From NCBI RefSeq assembly GCF_902635505.1, contig NC_045432.1:3577762-3641761 (forward strand): 64,000 bases of DNA. The letters run 5' to 3'. Numbering within the stretch: position 1 is the first letter of the stretch; every line of letters starts with the position of its first letter. The notes beneath the pieces were generated by a model, which worked only from the letters and a program-made list of their open reading frames with translations, did no database searches and had not been told where the DNA came from. The DNA comes from Sarcophilus harrisii (lineage: Eukaryota > Chordata > Mammalia > Dasyuromorphia > Dasyuridae). Both the position numbers and the translations under genes were made by a program. Positions 11,756 through 24,217 of this stretch are shown here, piece after piece.

Positions 11756-12432
11756 AATAATAGTTGAAATAATTAACAACTTTACCACAATTACAGGATA
11801 TAAAATAAACCCACACGAATCATTGATATTTCTATATATAATCAGCAAAGTCCAGCAGTGAAAGATGGGGGGGAAATTCCATTTAAAATAATTAAATATT
11901 ATAAAATACTTGGGAGTATACCTGCCAAGACAAACTCAGGAAGTATATGAACACAAAATATTTTTCACTCAAATGAAGTCAGATCTAAGCAATTGGAACA
12001 ATATCAGTTGGTCTTGAATAGGCTGAGCCAATATAATACAAATGCAATTCTACCTAAGATAATTTAATTATTTTGTGCTATGTCCAATTATCCTACCAAA
12101 ATTATTTTATAGAGCTAGAAATAACCAATAAAATATTCTGGAAAAAATAAAAGTTCAAGAACTTTAAAGAATTTATGGTAAATAAATTAGAAGGAAGGTG
12201 GACTAATAACAGATCTCAAAATGTATAATAAAATGGTAATTATCAAAACTACCTTGTAGTGTTTAAGAAATAGAATAGTGGAACAGTGGAATAAATTAGA
12301 TGCATAAGACACAATAGTAAATGACCATAGTAATCCAGTTTTTGATAAATGACAAGAACTCCCTATTGAACAAAATCTTCTGGAAAGCCGGAAAACTAGG
12401 GAAGAATCTATGTACAGTCCAATAGCCTACAC

Positions 12433-13093
12433 TGTTGTCTAATTAAGGGATTATGAGGTTCAGATTCACTCCTGCAATAAATCACCACTTTTACCTTAAT
12501 AAGATAGTTAAATGATTACAATAAAAGTAAAATGGTACAATTACAATGACAACACAATAATAATACATACTACAAAGATAAGCATAATAGCAAAGAGAAA
12601 AAAGGAAAGTAATAACATTGAAAGAAAAATATTACAAATTCGATGAAGCAACAGCTTCTGTTCAAATAGCTGGGGAATCCCGAGTCACAGTTTTCAGGGT
12701 CATAATTGGGAAGGTCCCAGGCAGAGCGGCCTCTCCATGGGTGAGATTCCAAAATGACTCTACCTTAATGCAATTATATATTACTTTAGACAAAGAAGGC
12801 TCATTGCCAACCAATATAGGTTTTAGATGAAATATCCCAGACACCTGATTGAGGTTGAGGGGAATAGCCAGTCCCCTCAATGAGGCTCTTACAAGTTGTT
12901 TATTTTCAGTGAACAGTCTAGGTTTCTGAAGATAAATTACTCAAGATGTTTTGACCTTAAATAACTGGCCTGGGAGCCTCAAGGCTATACACTGGCCTTT
13001 GTGTACAATCTATCATATCTCCAGGTTTAAGTTCATCTTTTGGGCAAATATGTGCTGACATGGAGGAGTTTCTATGGTGTGTAATTATCAATC
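12433..13093 (-). mobile_element. Solo LTR-like fossil of an endogenous retrovirus
   Basis: About 660 bases interrupt the LINE-1 and share a conserved block with the LTR at 42556-43233. The shared block is the stretch around 12700-12750 containing 'gcctctccatgggtgag'. The similar length and shared block suggest the same LTR family, here more decayed. No internal viral genes are present. Orientation is taken from the better-preserved relative. Confidence 0.55.
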
Positions 13094-14390
13094 AACTGTA
13101 TACCAAGAGAAGTTCAAAATGGGCACATGATTTAGACATAAAACTTGATTAGGAGAGTGTGGCATAGTTTAACTGTAAGATCTCTAGAAAAGGGAAGAAT
13201 TCAGAACCAAACAAGAGATAAAGAACATTGTGAGATGTAAAATGGGTCATTTTGATGAAAGTCAATGAAAAGGTTTTTATTAAAACAAAACCGATGCAAA
13301 CATTTTTAGAAGGAAAGCAGAAAACTGGGAAACAATTTCATAAAATATGTCTCTTTTTACAGCCTAATTTCTCAAATATACAGAGAATTACATCAAATAT
13401 ACAAGAAGGCCATTATTCTCCAGTGCATGAATGGTCAAAGGATAATAACACACTTTTTTTCAGAAGAAGAAATCAAAGTTATCCTAAGTCATATGACAAA
13501 ATGCTCTAAATAATTATTGGTTAAAGAAAGGCAAATTCAAACAATGCTGAGGTACCATCTCATATTTATTAGATTAGTCAAAAAGATAGAATAGGAAAAT
13601 AATCAATGTTGGAGGGGATATGAAAAAGTTGAGACTCTAATGCACTGTTGGTGGAACTGTGATCTGTTTAAACTACTCTGGAGAGTAATTTGGAAGTGTG
13701 TCCAAAGGGTAAACACACTATGCAGACCCTTTCATCTAGCAAAACCGCTATTAGATCTGTATTACAGAGGGATCAGAAAAAAGAGAAAAGTGTCTCCTTG
13801 TACAACAATAATGGTAATAGCTGTTTTTATGGTAGCAAAGCATTGGACATTGAGGGGATACCAATGAATTGGGGAATGGCTGAACAATACAATTGAACTA
13901 TAAGAAATGATAAAAAGGTCAGAATTTAGAAGAACTTGGAAAGATTTATATGAACTGGTAAAAAATGAAGTAAGCAGAGACAATATAATATGACAAACAC
14001 TAACAGCAACTCTGTGGAATAATCAACTGTGTATGACTGAGGTCTTCTCAGCAACAAAAATGGTCTAAGACGTTGCTATCCCCATCCAGAGAAAGAACTG
14101 ATAAGAGTCTGAGTACATATTACAGCATTCTATTTTCACTTTTTTTTTTTTTGACGGGGCGGGGAGAGGAGGAGAAGTTTTTTTGGTCTGTTTCTTCTCC
14201 AACAATATAAGTAATATTGGATTATATTTTACATGATTGCACAAATAAAACCTGTAACAAATTGCTTAGCATTGTATACCAGGGGAAAGGGAGGGGAGGA
14301 GAAAATTCGGAACTCCAAATTATTAAATGTTTGTTATATTTATCTTTACATTTATTTAAAAAATAAAATATTATTTAAAAATCATTTTGT

Positions 14391-15640
14391 GTTTTAAAAA
14401 TTAACATGGAGAAATTTCAGAGAGAAGACTGATACTAAGTGGAATCAATAGAAATAGAGAAAAAATTATGCAGTAACAACATTATGAAGACAATGATAGG
14501 AACTCTGATCAATATAATGACCAAGTTTGCTTTCAGAAAACCCATGAAGATGCATGTTGTGCACCTACAGATAAAAAGGTGCAGAATGAAACATATTTTT
14601 GGATGTAATCAACAGGGGAATTTGCAAGCCTTGACTATGTATTCATATTTTTCAAAAGAGTTTACTTTTTCTTTTTTTCTACTATATGAGGGAGGGAAGA
14701 GAGTTTATAATGAGAGGGAAAATTAACATTTGCTCATTAAAAAAAGTAAATTAAAAGGTCACATTTTTAAATGACTACAGATTCTCTCAAAAGAAGAAGT
14801 GATCAGGGATGGATTTTGAGGAAAAATGCAATGCCATCCATTAGGTAACTTTGCTATGTATCAGTTAATCATCTCACAGTGGAGCTAGGCTTTGGCTGGT
14901 TTTGTTTCATTTCTTTTTTGTAGGGGTGGGGAAGGTCTAGCACTTTGTAGATGGTTGGACTGGAGATCTGGTACAGTGATCTTGATAGGGATCTAGAATT
15001 CAAGTGGTAATCCCAAAGGGGCCCTAAGCTCTAGTGAATGGTGAATGCTTTGTGTAAGGTTCTGAAATTAAATTTGTTTAAACTTTTAACAAAATCAGAA
15101 AAAAAATACAAGATTAACAAACTCAAAAAAGTCATGATGCTGTTAGGCAGCATGGTATGTGATATCTTTTCAGAGGGAGTGAGGTAGTGGAGAGAATGCT
15201 GAAGTATCTTTAACTATTATAGTCATTTAAACAAGTTTAAATGTGAGGGAGCTAATTCTTATTTGAAATTTGGGAATATAAGAGAAGCATCTAAAACTAA
15301 AGATTAGGCTTCATTGCTTCAGTATAATTGCTAATAATCTCAAATGGCTACTTCTTTCTAAAAAACCTTTGTTCCTTAAGCTTTAATTTTAGATGTGCTT
15401 TTGGTTGATATGTTTTAATCTTCTGTGTCTAATAACAAAGTTTTAGCTGGAAGTAAGTGGATTTGGAGCTGCTTTTGTTGTCCATATTAAATGCTAATTC
15501 TTTGCCCACCACTAACATGCATAAAGAAAAAATGGCAGCTTCAAAACATGATACACAACATTAAGAGAGCCAGCTTGGTACATTCTTATCACAAAAACAA
15601 TCACTGTAATTTGACCTTTTGCTGAAAGTCACTGCGAAAC
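14391..15640. other. Intergenic AT-rich sequence
   Basis: No gene or clear repeat was recognised. Some LINE-like A/T-rich stretches and short open frames are present without family resemblance. Confidence 0.4.
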
Positions 15641-16052
15641 AGCAAGATTATGGATGATCAATTCAGATGGACGTGGCTCTTTTCAACAACGAGATGGTAC
15701 CAGCCAGTTCCAATGGTCTTGTGATGAAGAAAGCCATCTGCACCCAGAGAGAGGACTGTAAGAACTGAGTGTGGATCACAACATAGCATTTTCACTCTTT
15801 TTGTTGTTGTTTGTTTGTATTTTATTTTCTTTCTCATTTTTTTCCTTTTTGATATGATTTTTCTTGTCAGCATGATAATTGTGGAAATATGTAAAGAAGA
15901 ATTGCACATGTTTCACATGTATTGGATTACTTGTCGTCTAGGGGAGGAGGTAGTGAAGAGAAGGAACAAATTTTGGAACATAAGATTTTACAAGGGTGAA
16001 TGCTGAAAATTATCATTGCATATGTTTTGAAAATAAAAACTCTAATATAAAA
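15640..16052 (+). mobile_element. LINE-1 3' end fragment
   Basis: This starts in the 3' UTR region. The block with 'gatgaagaaagccatctgcacccagagag' (about 15722-15750) and the terminal 'tgcatatgttttgaaaataaaaactc' tail are typical of this genome's LINE-1 family, and related copies end at 5560 and 45700. It is 5'-truncated. Confidence 0.75.
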
Positions 16053-16439
16053 AAGAAAATCACAACAAAAAATTATATTCCTTAGCTTAGTCTTCTTTTT
16101 AAACAAATTTCTTAGAAATGGCGTTGAGACATTAAAAATCTCATATAGTGAATGAAGCATGTATGGAAATTTTGCCTAGATGTATTTTATTGTACACGAC
16201 TGAACTAAGATTTAATAATTCAGGAATTATGGACAAATTAAAAATTTATCACATAGATCATCTCTAGAAACAAAACTTCTAAATAAGATAAATTTTTTCA
16301 TTGGGAGGCAAAAGAGTTTGTTTACAATTGTCACAGATAAACAGTCGTTTAGCTCCTGGAAGAGAGGGGCTATGTCTTCTTACTTTGAGCCTGAAGGAAA
16401 CACATTTGAATGCTCATTGTCACCAAGGCACTGACTAAA

Positions 16440-16620
16440 ATTGATTTAAAGACTTAGGTTCAAATACTGGCTCTCCCATTAGTGATCTGCATGACCTTGT
16501 TCATGTAATTTCACTAATTTCACCTCCTCTGGGCCTTAATTTCCACATCCTTAAAATGAGGGTATTAGACAAGATGATTTCCAGGGTTTATTTTTCCTTT
16601 GAAATCCTAAGCTATGTTCC
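16440..16620 (+). repeat. MIR-type SINE
   Basis: 'gacttaggttcaaatactggctctcccatt', 'ctgcatgaccttgttcatgtaatttcac' and 'gggccttaatttccacatccttaaaatg' follow the MIR consensus order, diverged throughout. The 3' part of the MIR core is present. Confidence 0.75.
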
Positions 16621-16844
16621 ATTACTAGTAGAACTTTCCCAGTAATTTGCAGTCCAAATTATACTTCAAATGAGGATAAGGGTAGTATTAATTCGTTTGG
16701 GAACTGAGTATTCTTCAGGTTTCTGGGATATGCACCAGTGATGTGAATGACTTCTGAATATTTAATTTTGTTCTGGTCATGAGAGGACCGAGGGATTTTG
16801 TCATATAGACTGGATAATATAAATTTATGAAGTGAAAATGATCT

Positions 16845-17710
16845 TGTATTGTGTAAGAAATAGAGTAATGGATCCTTTGAACAGACTGTGTATACAAACA
16901 CAATAATAATTGACCATAATATTCAAGCATTTGATAAAACCTGTGATAAAAAAGGGCAAGAACTCATTATTGGACAAAAATTGTAAAAGAAGATGGCAAA
17001 CCTAGGGAAAGATCAATATTTTACACTGTATACAAAGGTCAAATGGGTACATGATTTAGACATAAAGGTCTATACCATAAGCAAATTAGGAGAACAGGGA
17101 ACTATTTACCTTTAAGATCTATAAAGGAGAGAAAATTTTAGGACCAAATAAGAGACTGAGAGAATTATGAAATGTAAAATGGTCATTTTGATGATATAAA
17201 ATGAAAAAGATTTTTTGCTAAAATCAAATTAAAACAATCATGATTAAAAGGAAAAAAGAAAGATGGGGGAAAACTTTATAGCAGTTATCTCTGCTAAAGG
17301 CCTAATTTCTCAAATATATAAAGAACTGAGTAAATTTTATAAGAATATAAGTCATGTCCCCAATGGATAAAGGACATGAACAAACATTGTAAAAATGAAG
17401 AAATCAAAGCTATCTGTGATCATAAAAAATAGATCTAAAGCATTATTGATGAGATTAAATGTAAATTAAAACAACTCTGAGGTACCACTTTACACCTATT
17501 AGATTGGCCAGCAGTGTTACTTCTAAGTTTGTATCCTAAAGAAATTATAAAAGAGAAAAAAGAATCTACATATGCAAAAATATTTGTAGCAATACTTTTT
17601 ATGGGGGCAAAGAATAGGAAAATGAATAGATGTCCATCAACTAGGGAATGGTTGAACAAGTTGGGATATATGAATGTGATGGAATATGATTCTATTATAA
17701 ATAATGAAGG
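16845..17710 (+). mobile_element. LINE-1 ORF2 fragment with internal deletion
   Basis: The plus strand carries decayed ORF2 sequence, with a jump near 17508 that removes the middle part. The C-terminal block with the degraded 'LLSLYPKEIIKE' and 'WLNKLGYMNVMEY' motifs ends abruptly near 17710. Copy A of the segmental duplication starts at that point, so the LINE-1 marks or obscures the duplication edge. Confidence 0.7.
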
Positions 17711-19915
17711 GCAGACATATTATCATCATTAATATCATTATCATACTATTATTATAAATCTAAATGTTTCTTTTCCAGCTCCATGATATTAGGGTCAAAA
17801 TTCTTAATATATTTGCAACTGTGCCTTGCAAATATTAATTCTTTAATAAATACATCATCAATTTAAAATTTGGTGAATACACTATGTTATACTTGAAGCT
17901 AAATGGTACAAAGGGCAAAATTTGTCTTGTAGGAAACAATTCAAAAGGGCTTATTGAATTCAATGAATAGTATGTATTCATTGAATATTTGTATTATTAT
18001 AGTATATATAGTACATATATAGTATAGTACATATAACATATAGTGTTATAATATAATTAATATTAATTAGTAAAACAAAAGACACACATATAACAGGCTT
18101 TGCCTTCAAGGAACTTAGATTCTATGGGGTGGAGACAAAACACACACATATACATTAAAATACAGAATAAAAATGAAGTAATGTTGAAGGAGAAACTAGA
18201 AACCAGATACAACAAAAAATATTGCACCTAAGTTTGAGTGTAAAGTTTGATTTCAAAGACAGTTTTGAGGGAAATGATGGGGAAATTCAGAAGCTGCTAA
18301 ATGAAAAGCGAGAACACCACAGCTGCATCAGCAGGATAGGTGCTCCATCTCTAAGAAAGTAGCATGCACTTTAATCAAAAGAAAAATATAAAATATTTTT
18401 GCTGGGCTGAGACCTCCTGCTGGGTTGCTGTGGAAACAAGGTATCTCTGCATGCAAGTGGCAGAAGGAAGTCTCTGTGTTGATCAGTAAGAGGATCAAGA
18501 TCTGGCTGATGCCTTGTTTTGAGGGTGAGGTAGCTATGTTGAGGTCTTGCTGTGCTGTACAGACTGCTCACCTGCCTAAGAGACTGCTGTTTTGGAGAAG
18601 GTAGGTCCTCACAGGTAAACTGCCCCTAAACTAGGAACTCTGCTTGTCCCCCTGCTGTGAGATCTGCTTATTACTACTGCCAATACAACAACAATAACAA
18701 CTACTTCTATTACTACTACTATATCTTTAGGTGTTTTCTTCCTTCCCACCCCAATGAGATAGACCTACATGAGCTAAACTCTGATGGAAGATAGGGATTT
18801 TGAGGAATAAAGTACCAAAGAATTCATATCAATGCAAAGGTACAGAGATAAGGAATTTAAGATGAACTGTAAACTTAAAGTAAATTGTAATAAATTCATG
18901 TCCCTAATGCCCGTTTCCACTGCCACAGGGAAGGTCATTGCATCCAAGGTTGTCCTTTGAAAGAGCATCAGTACCAAAAGCCACTTGATCCTTGCCCTCA
19001 TTGCCATCAGTCTAGCCAATAAAACTAGACAGTTAGTTGTAACTAACATCTGGACCCTCCTACAAAACCAGCCACCAGCAAGATTCTGTTACCACAGAAA
19101 CCATCAGTAAGGCCCTTCCCCACCCCACCCCATTTGTGGGGCAGCCTAAGAACTAAATAAACTCCACACCCCAAGGAGGTGATCAGGAAAACCAGACCAT
19201 CTGTGTCCCAATCCCATGCCTTCCAGCAAAAGCAACCCAGTAAGCTCTGAAAGCCAGCAGCAAGCTGCACAAAAATTTAGGACAGCACAAGACCAGAGCA
19301 GAACTACCACGTAAAACAATCTGAGTCACAAAAAAGCAGAAAGGAAATGAGTGGGAAAACAAAAACTAAAGAACTAGGGGAAAAAGTTTAGTTAAAAAGA
19401 TAATAAAAAGTTATTGTAGTAACAGGGAAGATCAAGGCACACTTAGAAAAGGACCTTCAGTATTCAAGTGGTTATATTTGGAGCCTCAAAAAATGTCATT
19501 TGTTCTCAGATCTCAAAAAAATGTTTGGAAGAGCTTAAAAGGAATTTTTAAAAGCGTAACCTAGACCAGAACTAGCCTTTAACCTAAAATTGGATTGGGA
19601 AATTAAGGAAGGAAGTACTCAGTTATTGAAAAGAAACCATGGCAAAACCATGGGCAGATCAAGAAAACCTGAGTTTAAATCAAAAAGGAAACCATAACAA
19701 GGTGAATGCCACTTTTTTAAAACTAGGAAACATCAGTAGTTATAAATTTAAAACTACTATACCTCTCATTTTGAATATATGCTATAATCTCTGACAGTTG
19801 ATAACACAATTAAGAGTCACTGAGAGAATAAATAAAACAAATTACAAATAATTAAAATTATTTAAGAGATTCCCCCAAAGAGGAATGGTTTATAATTTGA
19901 GAAATATATTCTTAC

Positions 19916-19981
19916 CTGCAGTCCTTATGAGTTCTTTTAGAATCATGGCTTAATGTCACCAGTCATATATATGTAGCAGTT
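19916..19981 (-). pseudogene. ATRX: ATRX-like exon 8, copy A (frameshifted)
   Basis: This short exon lies between a long poly-pyrimidine acceptor and the donor GCAG|gtaag. Its start encodes NCYIYMTGDI, matching the ATRX exon 8 series NCFKYYMSDDI that supplies the fourth cysteine of the GATA-like finger and part of the H3K9me3 cage. Relative to copy B it has one extra base after GACATT; without it the frame would read on as a plausible DISHDSKRTHKDCR. With the extra base the frame meets TGA almost at once. The protein from copy A would therefore end before the PHD finger unless the exon is spliced differently. Confidence 0.8.
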
Positions 19982-21063
19982 CTAAAAAAAAAAAAAAAAA
20001 AAGGAATTAGCATTCAATTCTAAATTGTTTAAATCTATTAAAATATTAACATTTACAAAGCACAAATTTTAAAATGGTTCAAACCACTAATGATACAGTA
20101 TATTTAAACAGAAAACTGGGATGATAACTTTATTGACTTTGAAAAAAATGAAATATTTTGCAAAAGTAAAGAACTGGCAGGAAAGTAATGACATACCATG
20201 GGGAACATCTGAACAAACTGTCTATGAAGAATTCATTTTGTTAAGTGATAACTGATTTAAAGAAAATTCAAAAAATGTTCAAAGGAAAAAATTGTGTAAA
20301 TTGATAAAAGAAAAATAAATAGCATCCAAGGAACAATACAAAATATTATTAATACAATCAAAAACACAAGTTTTGATGTGCTCAAATACATTGTAATAAT
20401 CTGAGCTCCTTCCTCGACTTATTCCTTTTGAGTTAATCAGTAAAACATATTATAGTAATACAGCTTCACAAGGTTATTATGTATCGAACAAGTTAGCTTG
20501 TGTACAGACAGCACTGTATGAATCTTAAAAGCAACATGGAAGAGAAGCTATTAATAAATCTACTTTTAATATTACAATAAGTACTGATACAACAAGAGTT
20601 CATTTGAAATATTCCCCTCTCACTAGAAGCAAGAACAATTGAGAGCAAAATATTGCATGTAGTGTCAAACATGAATATGACTTTTTTTAAATTAAATATG
20701 TCCTTAATAATCAAAGAAGGTGAAAATGATCTCACTATGATGGGGTCAAGATATCTTGTAGCCCACTATGACTGATCCAACCAGTATGAGCTCACAGGTT
20801 GGGCACAGATAATCTTTATGATTGTACTCATGTATATTAAAAACTGAAGGTTATCCAAACTAACCAATTTATTAATCAAGTCTGATTTTATAAGATAAGC
20901 ACTTATTGCACTTCACCTTCACTTTTGAAATTAATCATTAGGAAATTCATCTAAATAAATAGGATAATTTAGTTTAACAGAAGAGTTTGTTCTTTATTCC
21001 AGAACAAAAGGCATAATAATTCATAGTTTAAAAAAAATCATCATGCATTTCATAACTACATAC

Positions 21064-21173
21064 CTTACAAATAAGAACATTTAAAGCAGGATGTCTATAA
21101 ATTGAATTTTTCTCATAATGGTTCACCTGTTGTCCACAAGCAGTACAGATCATAGTGTCATAAAGTGTTTCTC
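21064..21173 (-). CDS. ATRX: ATRX-like exon 7, copy A (GATA-like half of ADD domain)
   Basis: An open 110-bp exon is bounded by tttag and AAG|gtatgt. It encodes ETLYDTMICTACGQQVNH followed by YEKNSIYRHPALNVLICK, a clear match to human ATRX around residues 162-198. The zinc ligands CxxC (CTAC) and the LIC cysteine are kept. Its 5' phase fits the end of exon 6 in this copy. In ATRX this region reads unmodified H3K4 together with H3K9me3 at heterochromatin. It lies about 1.1 kb upstream of exon 8 in transcript order, as in copy B. Confidence 0.85.
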
Positions 21174-21369
21174 CTAAACAAATTAATCATAAATATAGTG
21201 TGTTAACAAATAAAATTTAAATTACATAAAACCTTTGAAACTGCATTTTTATATCTCTATCTTTTTGGCAATGTCCTAATTACAAAGATATATGTATTCA
21301 CATCATTCTACTATCATATATCTATGTAAAATTATGAATAATTGTCATAAATTTCACAAACTAACAAAT

Positions 21370-21525
21370 TTTGGAACTGGAAGATATATCATCATATATT
21401 TTCCCCAATTCATTTCTGCCTCATTTGTAAAATGGGCTAGAAAAGGAAACAATAAACTACTCCAGAACTTTGTCAAGAAAGCCCCCAATGTGGTCATCAA
21501 TAATCAGACACAACTAAAATAACAA
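21370..21525 (+). repeat. Truncated tRNA-SINE 3' half (marsupial type), copy A
   Basis: The sequence with 'tgggctagaaaaggaaacaataaac' and 'ccccaatgtggtcatcaataatcag' follows the 3' part of the SINE seen more fully at 44322-44575. It is present at the matching place in copy B (55690-55840), so it predates the duplication. Confidence 0.65.
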
Positions 21526-22773
21526 AAAAATTAAAATAAAGTGGAAAAAAGGTGAACAGAACAATAATCACAATGAAAGACCAGAAACAAATGAACCATC
21601 AGTATCAGAAATAGAAGGCCAGCTGAGGAAGGAAAGTAATTCTAATTAGAATGGAAAATATGGCAGGACTTTAAAAATCAAAAGGATGAGTTTATATTAT
21701 ATGCTAGCGATTTAATTACGTACAGGAATAACAGAGGCAAACCAACTGTGAAGGAAAATTATTGTAACTACAAAGACTTGAATTAGAGTGAGTAGGGAAA
21801 AGTATATATAGGTGATTGCTCAATAGCTGCAAACAGATAATTGAAAAGATTATGACAGAAATGAATTATCAAGTTTCTGCATTGTTAAGCTAGATAAAAA
21901 TGAAAAATAGATGACCACAAGAAAATGGAGAGGTTTAAGAACAAGAGAGGATATGTAAGGAGTTTAAAGACAGGGGCATAATAAGATAATTGTAATGGAA
22001 CTGCAGACTCCCAAGAAAGAAAAACCCACAGAAGTCATATGATTATCTTCACAGATGCAGGAAAAGACCTTTCCAAAATAAAGGACCCTTTCCTATTAAA
22101 AACATTAAAGAGCATAAGAATAAATGGAGTTTGCATTAAAGTGATAAGTAATATTTATAACTATCATCAAGAATTATCTGCAATGGAGATAAACCAATAG
22201 CTTTCTCCATACAATTAGAGATGAAGCAAGCCTTCCCGTAATCAAGCACAGCAAAAACACATGATGATTTCTTTTCTAGCCCAGGGCAGCTTAGGGAGAG
22301 AGACAGAAAGGTCTGTGGAGCCTCAGGAGGGATCTGGCCACTAGCAAATGACAGGATTGAGAGAAAAGCAGCGTAATGTCCAAGGAAGAGGCAAGACAGA
22401 AGAGATCCTGGGAGATCCACGAGCATTTGCTGGGTGGAGGAATGAGTGCCCTCTGACATAGATCACCACATGTCGCCAGATTACAAGAGTTGTGAGCAAT
22501 GGCTGAGTGTGAAATGTGTGGCTGTGGTCCAAGCAATAATAAGAGGAAGAAAAGTGCAAATGCCATGGGGAGAGAATTCTGGGAAGACAGGAAAGCACTT
22601 CAGAAAATCAAATTTCCTTTACAAAGAAAAGACAGACTATTGCCTCAGAGAGGGCAGAGAGTATAGGAAAACAAGTCAAACAATTGTTCTAAGACAATTT
22701 GAAAAAATCCCAGGAAAGACTCAACCTCCAAGGACAAGGGAGAATGGAGTTAAATTATCTTAGATAAAAGTGG

Positions 22774-23144
22774 AAGAAAAGAAGAGCTTTTTGGACAGAA
22801 GCAACTACACCCAAGAAAGAACACTGGGAAATGAATGTAAACAGTTTGCATTTTTGTTTTTCTTCCAGGGTTATTTTTACCTTCTGAATCAAATTGCAAC
22901 AAGAGAACTGTTTGGTTCTGCACACATATATTGTACCTAGGATATACTGCAACATATTTAACATATATAGGATTGCTTGCCATTCCGGGGAGGGGGTGGA
23001 GGGAGAGAGGGGAAAAATCGGAACAGAAGTGAGTGCAAGGGATAATATTGTAAAAAAAAAATTACCCTGGCATGGGTTCTGTCAATAAAAAGTTATTATA
23101 ATAAATAAAATTTTAAAAAAAGAAAAAGAAAAGAAGAGCTTTTT
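22774..23144 (+). mobile_element. LINE-1 3' fragment unique to copy A, with 19-bp target duplication
   Basis: The body at 22793-23125 is a LINE-1 3' UTR with an A-rich tail. The target repeat AAGAAAAGAAGAGCTTTTT occurs at 22774-22792 and 23126-23144. The matching place in copy B (around 56868-56900) has uninterrupted flanking sequence, so this insertion happened after the segmental duplication. Confidence 0.9.
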
Positions 23145-23978
23145 CAGTGTGGAATATTGCTTGAACCTCACTCCCTCTGGAAGTGGATCAGAGAGAATAA
23201 CAGACTGAGTTGGATATGGGAACCTATTTAGCTCTACAGGTAGAGAGGAGAAAAGGGAAAGAGGGTCAGTGGAGGAGGTGAGCATAAACTACAGGGTGAA
23301 AAAAGAGATAAAAGGGTAAAAGAGGGAAAGATAATGTGAAGGGAACTATATAGTAATCATAACTGCAAATATGGAAAGGATAAACCTAAATGCAAAAATG
23401 GATTAAAAAATAAGAAATATATTGAAAGCAAAGAGACACACATGGGAAAAGGGGGGGGTAAGAATAAGGGAGGGATCCTTAGGCAAGTCAAGTACTAGCA
23501 AGGCCAGGGGGCAGGTAGTAATAAAGTACAGCAGTCAGGAGAGATAGAATATAAGAGATGCACACAAATATAATAATAATGATCAGTAGAATTTATTAAA
23601 AGATTCAATGAAAATAGAGAAGAAATCTACATTACATTCCAGCCATATTAATAATGTCTCAGATGTATGAATGTATGTATATACATATTATATGAACATA
23701 TATCTGTACATATACATATATGTACATAAATATATCCATATTTAATTGCAGTCTGCTTGGCTGAGGGTGCAAGGGAGGAAAGGGGGGAAAGGATAAAGTA
23801 AAAAGTGCATAACAGAGAAAAAAAGAAAATGTAAAAAGAAGCAAAAACAGTTATCAATACAATGTCCTCTAATATTATATAGACTTTCTTGAAATGGAAT
23901 TTATTGTTACATATTTTGAACCCTCCCTTACATTCTGACATGCACATGACATTTTTTCTTTTTATCTTCTTTTTAATA

Positions 23979-24217
23979 TTTAAGTTTTAACATATATGTT
24001 AACGTATTTAACATGTATAATATTTAAGTTTTAACATATACTTTAACATATTTAACATGTATGCTTTAGCTGCCAGCTAAAGGAGGGGATGGGGGAAGGA
24101 GGGGAAAATTTGGAACAAAAGGTTTTGCAAGGGTCAATGTTGGAAAACTTACCCATACATATGTTTTGTAGATAGAAAGCTTTAATAAAAAAATAAAAAA
24201 TAAAATTTAAGTTTTAA
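23979..24217 (+). mobile_element. LINE-1 3' tail in copy A intron
   Basis: A LINE-1 3' UTR end ('ggttttgcaagggtcaatgttgg', then a tail with aataaaa) sits between short repeats TTTAAGTTTTAA at 23979-23990 and 24206-24217. A short direct repeat of 'taagttttaacatat' type lies inside. In copy B a similar tail sits some 40-50 bases further on, at 59330-59495, so the two are probably independent insertions. Confidence 0.7.

Larger units (their letters stand above)
10660..14390 (+). mobile_element. Old LINE-1 with nested retrogene and LTR
   Basis: LINE-1 ORF2 sequence enters near 10660 (reverse-transcriptase region around 10700-10790). It continues at 11756-12432 (a degraded 'TGYKINPHES' region followed by 'YLGVYLP') and at 13094-14390 (the 'MHCWWNCD' region near 13640, then the 3' UTR and A-rich end). 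It is split by the UBE2K retrocopy at 10866-11745 and by an LTR at about 12433-13093. Many stops mark it as old, and both insertions are younger than it. Confidence 0.8.

Noticed and set aside
18774-19270. Two overlapping minus-strand frames near the start of copy A, with a short block that also stays readable in copy B (about 52230-52350)
   Set aside because: The shared readability is expected from duplication, stops interrupt both, and no protein family was recognised.
22136-22598. Several overlapping minus-strand frames of 85-107 codons in copy A
   Set aside because: The homologous part of copy B (56424-56654) keeps only fragments in other frames, so it is intronic noise.
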